A DNA stretch of 27,227 nucleotides, from assembly GCA_002284615.2 (NCBI GenBank), contig MU070652.1, positions 3,315 to 30,541 on the forward strand, in the 5' to 3' direction. Origin of the DNA: Dunaliella salina. Lineage: Eukaryota > Chlorophyta > Chlorophyceae > Chlamydomonadales > Dunaliellaceae. The notes below the pieces were generated by a model, which saw only the letters and a program-made list of their open reading frames with translations, was not told the origin of the DNA and did not search any database. Shown piece after piece: positions 18,300 to 27,227 of the stretch (positions within the stretch are counted from its first letter, which is position 1; each line of letters starts with the position of its first letter). The translations under genes were made by a program, and so were the position numbers.

Positions 18300-19480
18300 A
18301 TATGTATACAAGGTTTACAAGGTTTACAAGGGAACATAACCTTCAGCCAGAAAGTTTGGCTGCTCGATGTGGTGAAAGAAATCCATAAGCTTAGAGATGA
18401 AGCGATAAGTCTGAGTATCTTGGTTTTGAAAGAAACGAGCTACATCCAGAGAGCAGGCATCAGAAAAAAAGAAAGAACCTGTATCATTTGATACTACTCT
18501 GTGAGCAGGAAAGGCACTAAAAAGATGTGCATACTTTCTTCTAAGACAACACACGAATTTGCATGGGCAGAGAAAGATGACGTGCTTTTCATCCTGCCAT
18601 TGTTCTAAAACACATAAATCACATTGAGGTGCATGTCCATGCCAATGAGAAGTTTCAACTCGGAGCTTATGGGCGTGCAGTCGAAAGCAAGCAATGTTCC
18701 TCTGCATATGCCTACCCAAATCCAAATGCAGATACCTAGGAGTATTGAGAGGTTTACCAAAAGCAGAATTATGCTGGAAGGGAAGCGTTACCCAGTTATG
18801 GTACTTGGCTAACTTGTTTAAATAAGCACCATGTTCAGCATGATCCTCAGTTGGCCAAGCGCTCCTATGCCTTCTCTGTAAATCAACCACAAAATCATTT
18901 ATCCTAATGGGCTGGCCTGAAAACACGCAATGTGTGAAGTAGTTGCACCTATCCAATCCCTGAAAAGCAGATATAAACTCTGATGTCCAGCACTTTTTAG
19001 AGTTACTACTCATGTCAATCCGCTCCAAGTACCCTGCGTAAAGTAGTGCTGTTGCAGGCAAGTGAGGCATTATAAAATCTGACAGCAGCTCGAAACCAAT
19101 AGAATTGTAATGGTTCAAACCCACATACACGCAGCACAGGCCAATTTGGTGTAGTTTTTTTCACTCCAAAGAATTCGCTTCAGTAAACACAGATGCACAG
19201 TCTGCAACGGGCAGGTCATCTCATCTCCTGGTCTCATAAACCTGGTACCCCAAATTTGACTAGCATACATGCTAGCAGGGAGAGCATATGTCTTAGTCAA
19301 CCAAAGCATGGTATGAGGCCTACTTGCTAGCTTATATTCATCTGCAACGTGCCTAATACGACGACATCCAGCCAAGAAAGGTGCACACATATGCTCAAAA
19401 GGGGCAAGGGGGTTAAATTGTTTCGTAAACAACATACCCAAATATTTGAATGACTCAGCACGCACGAGCTGCTCGCCACC
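18300..19480 (-). mobile_element. Second LINE family, copy A, 5-prime truncated
   Basis: Two minus-strand frames join by one frameshift near 19120. 19465-19115 has the RT-thumb region (FKYLGMLF, ASRPHTMLWLTKTYALP, LLKRILW). 19130-18324 has the C-terminal region with a CX2CX9HX4C knuckle (CDLC, then H and C in KHVIFLC) followed by RRKYAHLF and SLDVARFFQ. No RNase H or PD-ExK nuclease follows, unlike the Dualen-like copies, so it is a different LINE lineage. The stop lies in the first of three near-identical 9-base units CTTGTAAAC, which may be its repeated tail. It abuts Dualen-like copy Y at about 19480. Confidence 0.8.
18324..19465 (-). pseudogene. LINE ORF2 C-terminal half, one frameshift
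   Basis: RT thumb plus C-terminal zinc knuckle of a non-LTR retrotransposon. The first frame holds 117 codons and the second 268, overlapping by about 16 bases, with collinear homology to copy B across the break, so one indel separates them. The knuckle (C-x2-C-x9-H-x4-C) is complete. The palm motifs are absent through truncation at about 19480. It is remarkably open otherwise, suggesting it is younger than copy B. Confidence 0.75.
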
Positions 19481-19847
19481 TGGGTTGTGTTGGGGGCACT
19501 GTTGGGGGTACTGGTTGTGATGTGTGTGCAGTTAGGGTTATAGTTTTTGGGCATGGTGAGTCTGGAGGTGCACCGTTGAAGTGTGTGTCAACCAGCTCGC
19601 TTATGTGGCTGTTGTTGATTTGGCAAAATCTAGGGAGTGTGTTAGCTGCAGTATTTTTGTCTTCCAGAATTTTATGTATGATGTCCTGGGTTAATTCTTC
19701 ATCAGGAGGTAGGTTGACTAGGGCTGCCAACCTGTTGAGGGCTACTTTCCTTTTTTTTTGTAATTTTTGAGTGCTTGTTCTTGAGTTGCACCACAGTGAT
19801 TATGTGGGTTCCGCTAGTGGTTGTAAGTTCATGGAGTCCTTGGGTGT

Positions 19848-20264
19848 CTAGAGACTTAGGAGGGGTTTTGTGATGCAAGCAATCAGCGTTGGGAAGGAGT
19901 GGGCCGGGGGTATATGGAGGGAGAGAGCCTCATCAATGATCTTGAAGTCATCGAGGAACAGGCTTATGCTTTGTTTTGTGAGGTGGAGCTTGCTCGAGTA
20001 GACACCGATGAGCTGGCGAGCTCTCATGCAGTAGTCTAGTTGGCGCTTAATTTGATGGTTTGTTCCTTCTCTTGTTGTGAGGTACTCTGTGGCTAGGTCC
20101 TTCAAGTGTTTTACTTGCATTGTGAGGAGGTTCATAGTGACATTGCGGTGTCTGATTGAAGGGTCTTCTAAGCTCAGAGTAAGGGCAAGGGCCATTCGCC
20201 TATGGTATTCCGCACATATTGATGTCACACCCAGGCCACAATTAGAGGTGTCCTCTCGAATCAT
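19848..20264 (-). pseudogene. RT connector region, copy Y
   Basis: A 138-codon frame following the thumb with a frame shift of the RT ORF. REDTSNCGLGVTSICAEY aligns with the relic near 6885 in copy W, and the end (IIDEALSLHIPPAHSFPTL) aligns loosely with the start of the Z ORF (ILHTAFNRAKD...PPPQSFASEL). It bridges RT and RNase H; no catalytic motif. Confidence 0.7.
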
Positions 20265-21257
20265 GGCAGTAGCAGAGCAATTCCACAGACCAAACTTGCC
20301 TTTTTAATCATTCTATCCACCATATTATCCCACATCTCAAGGTTAGTAGGGGTGCAGGGGTTGACTGCAAAAGAGTAGGTCAGGCTGGGTATGATAGCTG
20401 TACAAATAATCTTTAAAATGAGGCTTGGGGCTAGAGACGTTTCTCTTAGGTTTTCTAGCTTTTCTTTTAGATTATTAGCCATGCACTGTATTTGGTGCTT
20501 CCAGTTCAAGTTCATGGTTAGTTCTACTCCCAGATAGTGAAAAGGCGTGTTCGGTGTAATGTACTGTGCTTTTTGCCCTTGTATGTCGATTTTGTTTTCA
20601 AGTTGCTGGCAAAGAGTCTGGGAAGGTGTCACTCCATTCTTGTCTTTAGGCGGGTGACCATATAGGATGCTTGTCACTTTGGTCTTGCTTCCAGAAATGA
20701 TGAGTGCTGCCCAGTCAGAATAAAGTGTGATTTTTCGGGCCTGAACTTTAAGGTTTTGAATAGTGTTTGTTTTGCTGAGTAGATCATCAGCAAAGGAGGC
20801 GCTGCTTAGAATGTTGGCCAGGTGGGTTTCAGAGACGGTTTGGTTTTGATTAGGGAAGCAGTTGTGTTCGTAACCGCGCCCTCCTACGTGGAGCCATCGG
20901 AGAAGGGGTTCCATGTAAAGCAGAAATAGGAAAGGAGACAATGTGTCGCCTTGAATAGTGTCTCTATCAACGGGAATTTTGTCCAGTATCAGTCCCATTG
21001 GCAAGTTTGATGAGGGTGGTGGCGTCCTCGTATAGGTTCTTAACAGTGTCTATGGCATCAGTGGGGAAGCCGAGGTCATACATGACCCATAGCATGCGGT
21101 CATGATCGGTTGTGTTGAAAGCGGAGGTGAAATCCACAATGAGGGCATAGATGTCTTGCTTGAAGAATTTGGCGTCTTCTAGACTCATGATCACGTTTTG
21201 GAGCTGGTGGATTGTATCTTTTTGGTTGCGGAAGCCTGCTTCCGTGCTGCTGAGCAA
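20261..21257 (-). pseudogene. Reverse transcriptase palm and thumb, copy Y, frameshifted
   Basis: The first frame (21257-20967) has AGFRNQKDTIHQLQN and motif A ALIVDFTSAFNTTDHD (Asp codon near 21132-21134). The second frame (21004-20261) has motif B TIQGDTLSPFLF, intact motif C SFADDL (20783-20794), motif D GSKTKV and the thumb FHYLGVELTMNLNWKHQI. The two frames overlap, and a one-base slip in an A run near 20970-20980 separates them. The catalytic triad is intact, in contrast to copy W at 7364-7366. Confidence 0.88.
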
Positions 21258-21282
21258 GGAGTGTGCTTCAGCATACTCATAA

Positions 21283-21288
21283 AGTGTG
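21283..21288 (+). repeat. Target-site duplication of element Z, left copy
   Basis: AGTGTG, identical to 23974-23979. Deleting Z plus one copy restores a continuous RT reading across the junction (RLITSTL then YEYAEAHSLLSS). Confidence 0.85.
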
Positions 21289-21312
21289 AAAAGAAAAGAA
21301 AAGAAAAACTAC

Positions 21313-21336
21313 GCAGGCAGTGAACACACTCCCCAC
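21313..21336 (-). promoter_or_regulatory. 3-prime UTR hairpin of element Z
   Basis: On the minus strand GTGGGGAGTG-TGTT-CACTGCCTGC pairs at nine of ten positions (two G.T wobbles) with the same G.G mismatch as copy 1. It precedes GTAGTTTTTCTTTTC. Confidence 0.65.
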
Positions 21337-21413
21337 ATCAATTAAGGAAAAGGGGATACCTAGGGCCGAGGCACCATGTATCCGCTTCACCAAGAGAAAG
21401 CAAAAGAAAGAAG

Positions 21414-23967
21414 TCAGTGGGGGTCAGGAGGGTTACTAGCAGTAGCCCGAGCCTGACCTTGTTGAAAGTTGAAAAAGTTTTTCTCAAGAGCACGTCTGGT
21501 GCTAGCAAGTTTGTAAGCATACAGGACAGAATGAGCATGAAGCTTCCGAGCAAGCTTGGTGGCCTTGAAAGTGTCAAGACCAAGCTCCTTAAGAGGCCCT
21601 AATGTGTGCGGGGTGTAGATGACTCCTCCCACGCCTAACAGGATAGTATGGAGGGTGACTTGAGCTGAGGCCCCAGAGAGATGACGACAAAGGTCGCGGT
21701 GCTGCAGCTTGGAGGCCTCAAGCTGGCTGTTGGGCCGGGTGTCCTCACAGTATTTGACTTCTACAAGGTGAATGTGCCTCTGATCTGGGTGGAGCTGACT
21801 GGGGTCGCGAGCCTTGAATGTGGGTGGAGTGGCTGTGGCTGGCGCTGAGTCTTCCCTATTCCCCCTGTGCCCCCCTGCACTTCTCAATTCATAACGAGGA
21901 TTTGACCTTTGCGCTCTTTTCAGAGGAACAACTAGCAGAGCATCAGGCCGGCTGGAAGTGAGCCTATCCTTATTAGGGAAGCGGCCTGGGAAAATATATT
22001 TAGGGAGGCTCCTATTAGTAGCATGTTCTGGGATCTGTAGGTCTTGCAGGGCAAGACGGTCTGCACTGCCAGTGTCCATGGAGGCAATACCTGCCCCAAG
22101 AGGGCCTTTGCTGATAGCTTTTAGGAGGATTCTACTGGCAATATTGTGTCGCTCAGTTACCATACCAGACATGGTTGAATTTCTGCATCCTGATAAGATG
22201 TGGAGGACACTGTCGAGTTCCCCACAGAGGGGGCATTGTAGGCTGGTGGAAATTTTGAAGCGCACCGCATGTTTTTGATTGAAGAGGGTACCTGTTCGGT
22301 ATTTAAAAATGTTTTGCCTCATTTTGAAAGAGAGTGTTGACATGGTCCAGAAGGAATTGCTGATATTTTTGTGGATGTGGGGGAGTAGACTTTGGTAGAA
22401 NGAGTAGTACCCTGTGTTGGTGTTGGCCTTTCCAAGTCTGTGTTTTGAATGCATGTGTTTCCGTAAAGCATCATGGAGGTTGGAGAAGTGTTTGAGCTTT
22501 ATGGCAGGAGGGTTCAGGCGTTTGGAAGCATTTGCGTGAGTGCTGGGAGTTTCCTCAAAGGCAAGCCACGTGGTGTCAAGAAAAGGATTGCCTTCAAGGT
22601 TTGCACATGGGAAGCTTATGTCTGTGTCATTATTCTGAATGGCCTGGTGCTTGGCAATGGCATCTGCGCATTCATTGCTGGCAATTCCAGCATGAGATTT
22701 AACCTTAAAGAAATGGACAGGGATAGGTGAGTTGCGTATGAGCTGTATGATTATCTTGAGGATGTGGCTCTGGACGTGTTGGTGATGAAGTTCTGGGTAG
22801 AGTATTTGCTTTCTGATCTGTTCAAGAGAGCAAAGGCTGTCAGTGACAATGCAACGATATCCTAGGAGAATGGCAGCAGCTATTGCCGCCAGTTCGGCTC
22901 TAGTGATGGTATGAGTGGTTCCTGCTCCATTCGGTTGGACATGTTTGGTGGTGTCACTGGCAGGGTGGTAAACCCCTGCACCAAAAACTTGTTTTCCATT
23001 GTGTACACGGCAGCTGCCGTCCGTGTAAGCCCACTCTCTCCAGTTTTCAACTTTGCGTACTAGATAAGGGCTGGATGATGTGGGTGGTGAAAGAGTTTGT
23101 TGGCTTTGTGTGGTACTATGAGAGGTTTGTTGGTGGGCAGAAGGTAGCTTTTTAAATTTATTGAAGCCAGTTTCAATTTCTGGGTGTCTTGGATTAAGGA
23201 CTGGGTCGATGCTAATGTTTCTTACCAGCCATCTTGCTTCACACATGTCTTGTTTCAGACCTGTGATCCAATTTGGATCGTTCTCATTGAGGCGGATTCT
23301 TGCAGCGATGTTCCAAACAGCAATTATTTGTAAGCTCCAGGAGTGGCATGGAAGGACAATTTCTTGGTTAAGCCAGAAGGGGGGGGTGGCATAGTTGAGT
23401 CTTTTTGAGGGTATGGTTCCCAGTGTGCGACAGAGGTGAGGATAGGCATTCAGGAGTTTAGAGTATGGATTTGTGCTCATAGGGCCTTTCCAGCTTGGTA
23501 AGAACATGAATGTTGCCGTGGCATGGCTTTGTTGCATGGCAGAATAAGTGGCATGCTTGAGAGTGAGGTACATCACATGGTCATCGTAAATTGGATGGCA
23601 TATTGAAAATCCTGAGAATTTGGATGAGAGGCTGTTGTGGATAGCTCCAAATACCCTGTCGCGGGGGTATTCACTCCAGTAGTTGAGGTGGCAGGGGTTG
23701 TGGTCTAGGGGAGAAGCCATTTTTTTCCTGGGTTACGAGTGCCCATTTTTGCATGGCAGTGTGGATATGATTTGGTAGGATGCGTATGTATGAATCCTTG
23801 ATCTTCTTACTTTGTTGCATTTTGTTGTTAAGGATTGAGCGTGAGAAAAGACCCACTAGCTCAGAGGCAAAGCTTTGGGGTGGAGGTTGGATTGTGTTGT
23901 GGATCCCATTGTCTTTGGCTCTGTTGAAAGCAGTGTGGAGGATATTGATGCGCTCTGGGGTTAGCAT
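21414..23967 (-). pseudogene. LINE ORF2 C-terminal half: RNase H, CCHC knuckle, restriction-like endonuclease
   Basis: Two frames (23967-23671 and 23720-21414) are separated by a one-base slip in an A7 run at 23720-23726. The second frame is 768 codons. Numbered from the ATG at 23720: RNase H residues 231-360 with Asp in YTDGS (234), Glu in RAEL (276), Asp in VTDSL (294), KSHAG and Asp in CADAIAK (353); CX2CX7HX4C knuckle (496, 499, 507, 512); RHN (524-526); RPD (591-593); EVK (654-656). RHN, RPD and ExK together mark a restriction-like endonuclease as in R2-type and Dualen LINEs. All catalytic residues seem intact; one N at 22401. It degrades RNA in the cDNA hybrid and cuts target DNA, as inferred from family. 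Confidence 0.88.
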
Positions 23968-23973
23968 GGGGTT

Positions 23974-23979
23974 AGTGTG
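23974..23979 (+). repeat. Target-site duplication of element Z, right copy
   Basis: AGTGTG, identical to 21283-21288; followed by CTAGTGATGAGG, the RT coding sequence of copy Y. Confidence 0.85.
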
Positions 23980-25045
23980 CTAGTGATGAGGCGGGTCCAG
24001 AGTTTGTAGAGTGTATTAGCGATACCAATTGGTCTGTAGGAGGAAAGGTTAGTTTCTTCTCCTTTTCCCTTGTCTATCAGGATTGTGCTGCTTGTTTTCC
24101 AGTTTACAGGGGTGAGACGCTTGGCCCACATCATGATGAAGAGCTTGTGTAAAGTTTCTTGGATCTCTGGAGGGAGCATCCTCAAGAGCTCATTGGCTAC
24201 TCCATCCGGCCCTGGAGACTTGTTGTTGCTCAGAGTCTTTATGCGTTCGCGGAAGGCACTTTTGTCCAGGATTTTGGAGTGGAGCCAGTCCCTATCTTGT
24301 TTTCCCTCTAATTCGTCTTTGGTTATTTTTTGAGACTGGAGGGTGAAGGGTGTAGAATATGGGTTGATGCGGAGTATTTTTCTACAATTTGTGCAATTTT
24401 CTTGGCTTCTGTTTCGAGATGGTAATCTTCAGGGTTGCGTAGGGCTTGCAAGCCAGCTCTTGGTTGTGCATTCTTATCCTTGAAGGTTTCTTTGTGCGCT
24501 TTCTTTGAGTTTTTGATAGCAAGTTTGCATTGCTGTTTGCAAGCTTGCTTGGTTTGTTAAGTGTTTTTGGCCCGGTCGATGCTAGATATAGTTCCTTTGG
24601 TGGATTTTAAAATTTTTTCTAGTTGTTCTTGTACAGGTAGGTTGGGATTGAGCGTTCTTAGCTCTGAGATTGCCTTATGTAAGGCTTCATTGCCCTGGAC
24701 TTGCTCTAGCACGTTGGAAGTCAGGTCCTTGGCGTTGACAAAGGGTGAGAGGACATGTTTCTGGATAGCTCTGATCTGGCCTAGTCTTTTCAGCAGAGAG
24801 TTACGCTTGTTGCTGACAGGTCTTGGGTTGTAGTGTCTATGGTCTTCAGAGATAGTTTTGGTCTCGCAAATTTTTAGTGCAACGTCGTGGGAGGAATGTA
24901 TGAGGTTGGTAAATTTGTCAGCCAGGTCCTCTAGGATTTCAGGGGCAGGTCTATGGCAAAGAGAGGTGAGCTTCTTGGTAGTTTTGGTGCTCGTTGTCCT
25001 AAGATTTTCAAGAATGTCATGCGCGTGGGCGTGCGCGTGCATTCT
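23974..25045 (-). mobile_element. Dualen-like LINE copy Y, upstream part (linker and RT fingers)
   Basis: On the minus strand 25042-24557 is a 161-codon linker frame (ADKFTNLIHSSHDVALKIC). A frameshifted stretch follows, then 24185-23974 with RT fingers (NWKTSSTILIDKGKG, SYRPIGIANTLYKLWTRLI). It is homologous and collinear with 8963-7860 of copy W. The APE domain is missing, so the copy is truncated near 25045, next to a GC-rich CGCGTGGGCGTGCGCGTGC string. Confidence 0.85.
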
Positions 25046-25299
25046 GCGTCAGGCGCCTAGCCGTGCAGCTGTGCCTCTGTAATATTAGTGTATCATAGGA
25101 GAGCCGCTTTGTGCAGGCTCAGTCTCAAACCAGTAGGAACTTTTAGCAATGCTCCAGCAAGAGACTTCCCATGCCCTGAAACCTGGGCTAGTGTGTGTGT
25201 GTATAGAACTTGCCTTTGTCATTCCCTTCTTGTGGCTGGAGTGCCTTCTGACTTCTAGCTAGTGCTACTATAGTGCTTCCTTGGTGTGCGTGAAGGGGG

Positions 25300-25324
25300 G
25301 GGGACGGACATCCTGTCCGTCCCC
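25300..25324. repeat. Perfect 11-bp hairpin
   Basis: GGGGACGGACA-TCC-TGTCCGTCCCC with a 3-base loop, preceded by a G run. No T run follows, so it is not a pol III terminator; function unknown. Confidence 0.85.
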
Positions 25325-25571
25325 ACCTGCTTGAAGTGTGAGCTGGACCTTCCTGGGCCGTTAGACCTTTTCCTAAGTCCTGTCCTGGATGTTTTGTGGG
25401 CTCGCCAGAGCCAGGCTCGTGTGTGAGCAGATTTGTGTTAGGGCGCGCATGTCACTGCGCAGACCCTTTCTTGTCTTGTGCAGGCTCCTTGGAGAGCAAC
25501 TTAGAAGGATTCCAGTTCCACTTTTTCTGTCTTAAGTTAGGATAGGATGCTTCGCTCTCCTGTCCTTGGCA

Positions 25572-25620
25572 GACTTTAGAGTTTAGGCTTTAGGATTTAG
25601 AAAAGGTTTAGGGTTTAGAA
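25572..25620 (+). repeat. Degenerate telomere-like TTTAGGG units
   Basis: TTTAGAG, TTTAGGC, TTTAGGA, then GGTTTAGGGTTTAGA: about six units related to the plant and green-algal telomere repeat. Short, and may be chance or an old interstitial telomeric tract. Confidence 0.45.
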
Positions 25621-25677
25621 AAAAAATATATATAGAAATGGGAAAGGTGAGCCAGCTTTCTCCTGCCGCTCTCAGTC

Positions 25678-26361
25678 ATGGACACACATGCACGAGCACA
25701 TTTGAGGCCGCCCCGGCGCGCTCAAAGATGTGGGATTCCCAGTGATGACGAGCCTCCGTTGGACAGAAGTCATTCACTCCGTACGCAAGGGCCTTCCCTG
25801 AGCGCCCGGACCGCGTATGGTCGACCCTGTCAAACAGAGCACCCCACAAGCACACAAAGAACATGCTGCATCAAAACATGCTGCATCAAACAGCCACACG
25901 ACTTTACTTTCTCCAGTACTCTTCCTACAGTCAAGCCGATGGCCCCAGGACATACAACCTCCAAGTCGACCTCGAAGGAGTTAACCTCTAAGGAGTTACT
26001 GGTTGGTCTATCTGGTAGCCAACCTGCTCTTGCCCATACTGATTATCATGCACCTGCCCAGACTAGTTGCATCCCTTCTGCTGAGGCAAACATCCAAACA
26101 AGCACGAATATACAGCCCATAGCAGGTGGCTATTCCTGTAACTGCTCCTTCCCCGCACAGAAATACATTATTACTAGTCTGCCTGCGCAAGCCACCTCCA
26201 TTGACATTTCTGATAGCCATTGCACCTCACCTAAGACCATGCATTGCATGCATTGCAAGACCTTGCATTCCGTCTCTCAGGCACAGCCTGCATCGAATAG
26301 CCATTCCCGCCAATGCAAAAAGACTGAAGAGCTGAATGCACGCAGCCTCTGGTCTCCATAG
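25678..26361 (+). CDS. Uncertain ORF, Ser/Thr/His/Cys-rich protein
   Basis: A 227-codon frame from ATG to TAG, preceded by a TATA-like string. No membrane segment and no recognised domain. It includes short internal repeats (a 15-base tandem ACATGCTGCATCAAA at 25861-25890 giving TCCIKTCCIK, and TSKELTSKELL) and a Cys/His cluster near the end (CMHCKTLHS...HSRQC). It could be an ORF1-like remnant of a retroelement, a host gene or a chance frame; composition bias favours caution. Confidence 0.3.
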   Translation: MDTHARAHLRPPRRAQRCGIPSDDEPPLDRSHSLRTQGPSLSARTAYGRPCQTEHPTSTQRTCCIKTCCIKQPHDFTFSSTLPTVKPMAPGHTTSKSTSKELTSKELLVGLSGSQPALAHTDYHAPAQTSCIPSAEANIQTSTNIQPIAGGYSCNCSFPAQKYIITSLPAQATSIDISDSHCTSPKTMHCMHCKTLHSVSQAQPASNSHSRQCKKTEELNARSLWSP

Positions 26362-26403
26362 GCTTTTCATTTCCCTTTCTTTACTGCATAAGGCATCTTT
26401 GTT

Positions 26404-26567
26404 GGATCCTCAAAAGCTCCTCACCCGTCGCATCCTTTGCAGGTCTTTAAAGGAAACATCCTTGATAGATGATGCACTATTTTCAGACATTCAATAGATC
26501 CTCAACAGTTGCATCCCTTGCAGATCCTTGAAGGGAAGGTTCTTGATAGATGATGCATCATTTTCAG
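26404..26567. repeat. About 80-bp tandem duplication
   Basis: 26404-26487 and 26496-26567 share GATCCTCAA...GCATCC(T/C)TTGCAG..CTT.AA(A/G)GG..., then CTTGATAGATGATGCA and TTTTCAGA. A third partial unit (GATCCCCAACAGTTGCA) lies at 26731-26748. Confidence 0.75.
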
Positions 26568-26770
26568 AGCGTAACGTCCTCAGACACAAGTATTTTTTTT
26601 CTTGGAAGAACAGGCACTTTCTTGCAAGAAAACACGAAAAAAAAAAAAAGCTTTTACGGTTTCATGGGATACTTCTTCGTCAATTTGTACTGGGATAGTT
26701 AAGTCAATCTGTACGCCTTCATGGTATCAATAGATCCCCAACAGTTGCAAGCTGTTTGATGTATCCTTTG

Positions 26771-26989
26771 CAAACCATCTTACCATCCTCATCAGTTTGT
26801 ATCTTACCATCTTCATCAGTTTGTATCTTACCATCTTCATCAACGCTAGTCAGTTTGTAAACCATCTTACCATCTTCATCAACGCTAGTCAGTTTGTATC
26901 TTACCATCTTCATCAGTTTGTATCTTACCATCTTCATCAACGTTAGTCAGTTTGTAAACCATCTTACCATCTTCATCAACGCTAGTCAG
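26771..26989. repeat. Higher-order minisatellite (24 + 34 + 39 bp)
   Basis: Units share TCTTACCATCTTCATCA and GTTTGTA. From 26802 they follow the order 24, 34, 39 bases (26802-26825, 26826-26859, 26860-26898), then again 24, 34 and a partial 39 (26899-26989), giving a 97-bp higher-order repeat. On the minus strand the units read as acidic peptides such as IQTDEDGK and LTSVDEDGK, but the 34-base units break the frame. Confidence 0.85.
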
Positions 26990-27227
26990 AGGCCCATTCC
27001 CCTTCATTTTGTTTTTAAGGATTTCTAGGGAGAGGTGGGATTCATCCTGAGAACCCATTGACTCATGAAGACATGGACCATTGTCTCATCATGAGGTGAA
27101 GGATGCATGTGTTCTTCCTGTCCGAACATCCCTCCATCCTCTGCCCCCCCCGTCCTTCCAGAATCGTCCATGGAGATTTAACAGCCATGTAGAGGTTAAG
27201 TACATGTTGTGATTAAAAAAAGGCATG
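26990..27227. other. No recognisable feature
   Basis: Noncoding-looking sequence with an A7 run near the window end; nothing assignable. Confidence 0.5.

Larger units (their letters stand above)
19481..21288 (-). mobile_element. Dualen-like LINE copy Y, downstream part (RT palm to connector)
   Basis: It continues the RT from exactly where the 23974-25045 part stops; the break is the insertion of element Z. It contains RT motif A to thumb (21257-20261), the connector (20264-19848, LGVTSICAEYHRRM) and a degraded pre-RNase-H segment (to about 19481). It ends where the second LINE family begins; RNase H and nuclease parts are not found. TSD copy AGTGTG is at 21283-21288. Confidence 0.9.
21289..23973 (-). 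mobile_element. Dualen-like LINE element Z, nested in copy Y
   Basis: A 2685-bp 5-prime-truncated insertion with AGTGTG target duplications on both sides. On the minus strand it runs from an ATG six bases inside its 5-prime end, through connector, RNase H, CCHC knuckle and restriction-like endonuclease, to a stop at 21414, a 3-prime UTR with hairpin and a (TTTTC)n tail. It interrupts the RT of copy Y between the finger and palm motifs, so it is younger than Y. Confidence 0.93.
25046..25677. other. Intergenic; hairpin, telomere-like run and TATA-like string
   Basis: No ORF of note. It contains a perfect 11-bp hairpin (25300-25324), degenerate TTTAGGG units (25572-25620) and an AATATATATAG string at 25627-25637 about 40 bases before the ATG at 25678. 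Confidence 0.5.

Noticed and set aside
21417..23394. Plus-strand ORFs opposite element Z
   Set aside because: They are antisense shadows of the LINE coding frame with no motifs of their own.

Overview
The window is eukaryotic nuclear DNA. It shows GT-AG introns, (GT)n/(CA)n microsatellites, long gene-poor stretches and many decayed non-LTR retrotransposons. The standard stop codons are used and GC is moderate. The dominant retrotransposon has the Dualen/RandI architecture first described in Chlamydomonas, and a short TTTAGGG-like run is present. Both point weakly to a green-lineage alga, but the species cannot be fixed from this sequence. The assembly contains a 345-base N gap and two single Ns.

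Layout. 1-2957: microsatellite, then plus-strand Dualen-like pieces (a relic nuclease end, a 3-prime fragment with its tail, and a 5-prime fragment with a cysteine-protease-like domain and the start of an APE endonuclease). 2958-5929: mostly featureless, with one candidate exon at 3872-4426. 5930-9870: a long decayed minus-strand Dualen-like copy (APE, linker, RT, RNase H relic). 10175-10655: another LINE 3-prime end abutting a tRNA-derived SINE-like unit. 11909-13809: the only convincing host genes, a divergent pair consisting of an ankyrin-repeat gene (minus, intron containing the gap) and a small single-pass membrane protein gene (plus, one intron), with 153 bp between the start codons. 13870-16139: no recognisable gene. 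16140-19480: a Dualen-like 3-prime end and two copies of a second LINE family, one split by a 512-bp insertion with a 6-bp target duplication. 19480-25045: a Dualen-like copy (Y) interrupted in its RT by a younger, nearly intact 3-prime half of the same family (Z, 21289-23973), flanked by AGTGTG duplications. 25046-27227: a hairpin, a telomere-like run, one uncertain ORF and coding-like minisatellites.

Taken together, the copies show every Dualen domain: papain-fold-like protease, APE endonuclease, RT, RNase H, CCHC knuckle and restriction-like PD-ExK endonuclease. Four copies share a 3-prime UTR hairpin with compensatory base changes just before a (TTTTC)n tail. A SINE-like unit and a further unit at 2855-2957 end in a similar way. 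The most interesting reading is a LINE/SINE system that recognises this 3-prime structure. None of the retrotransposon copies seen here is complete.
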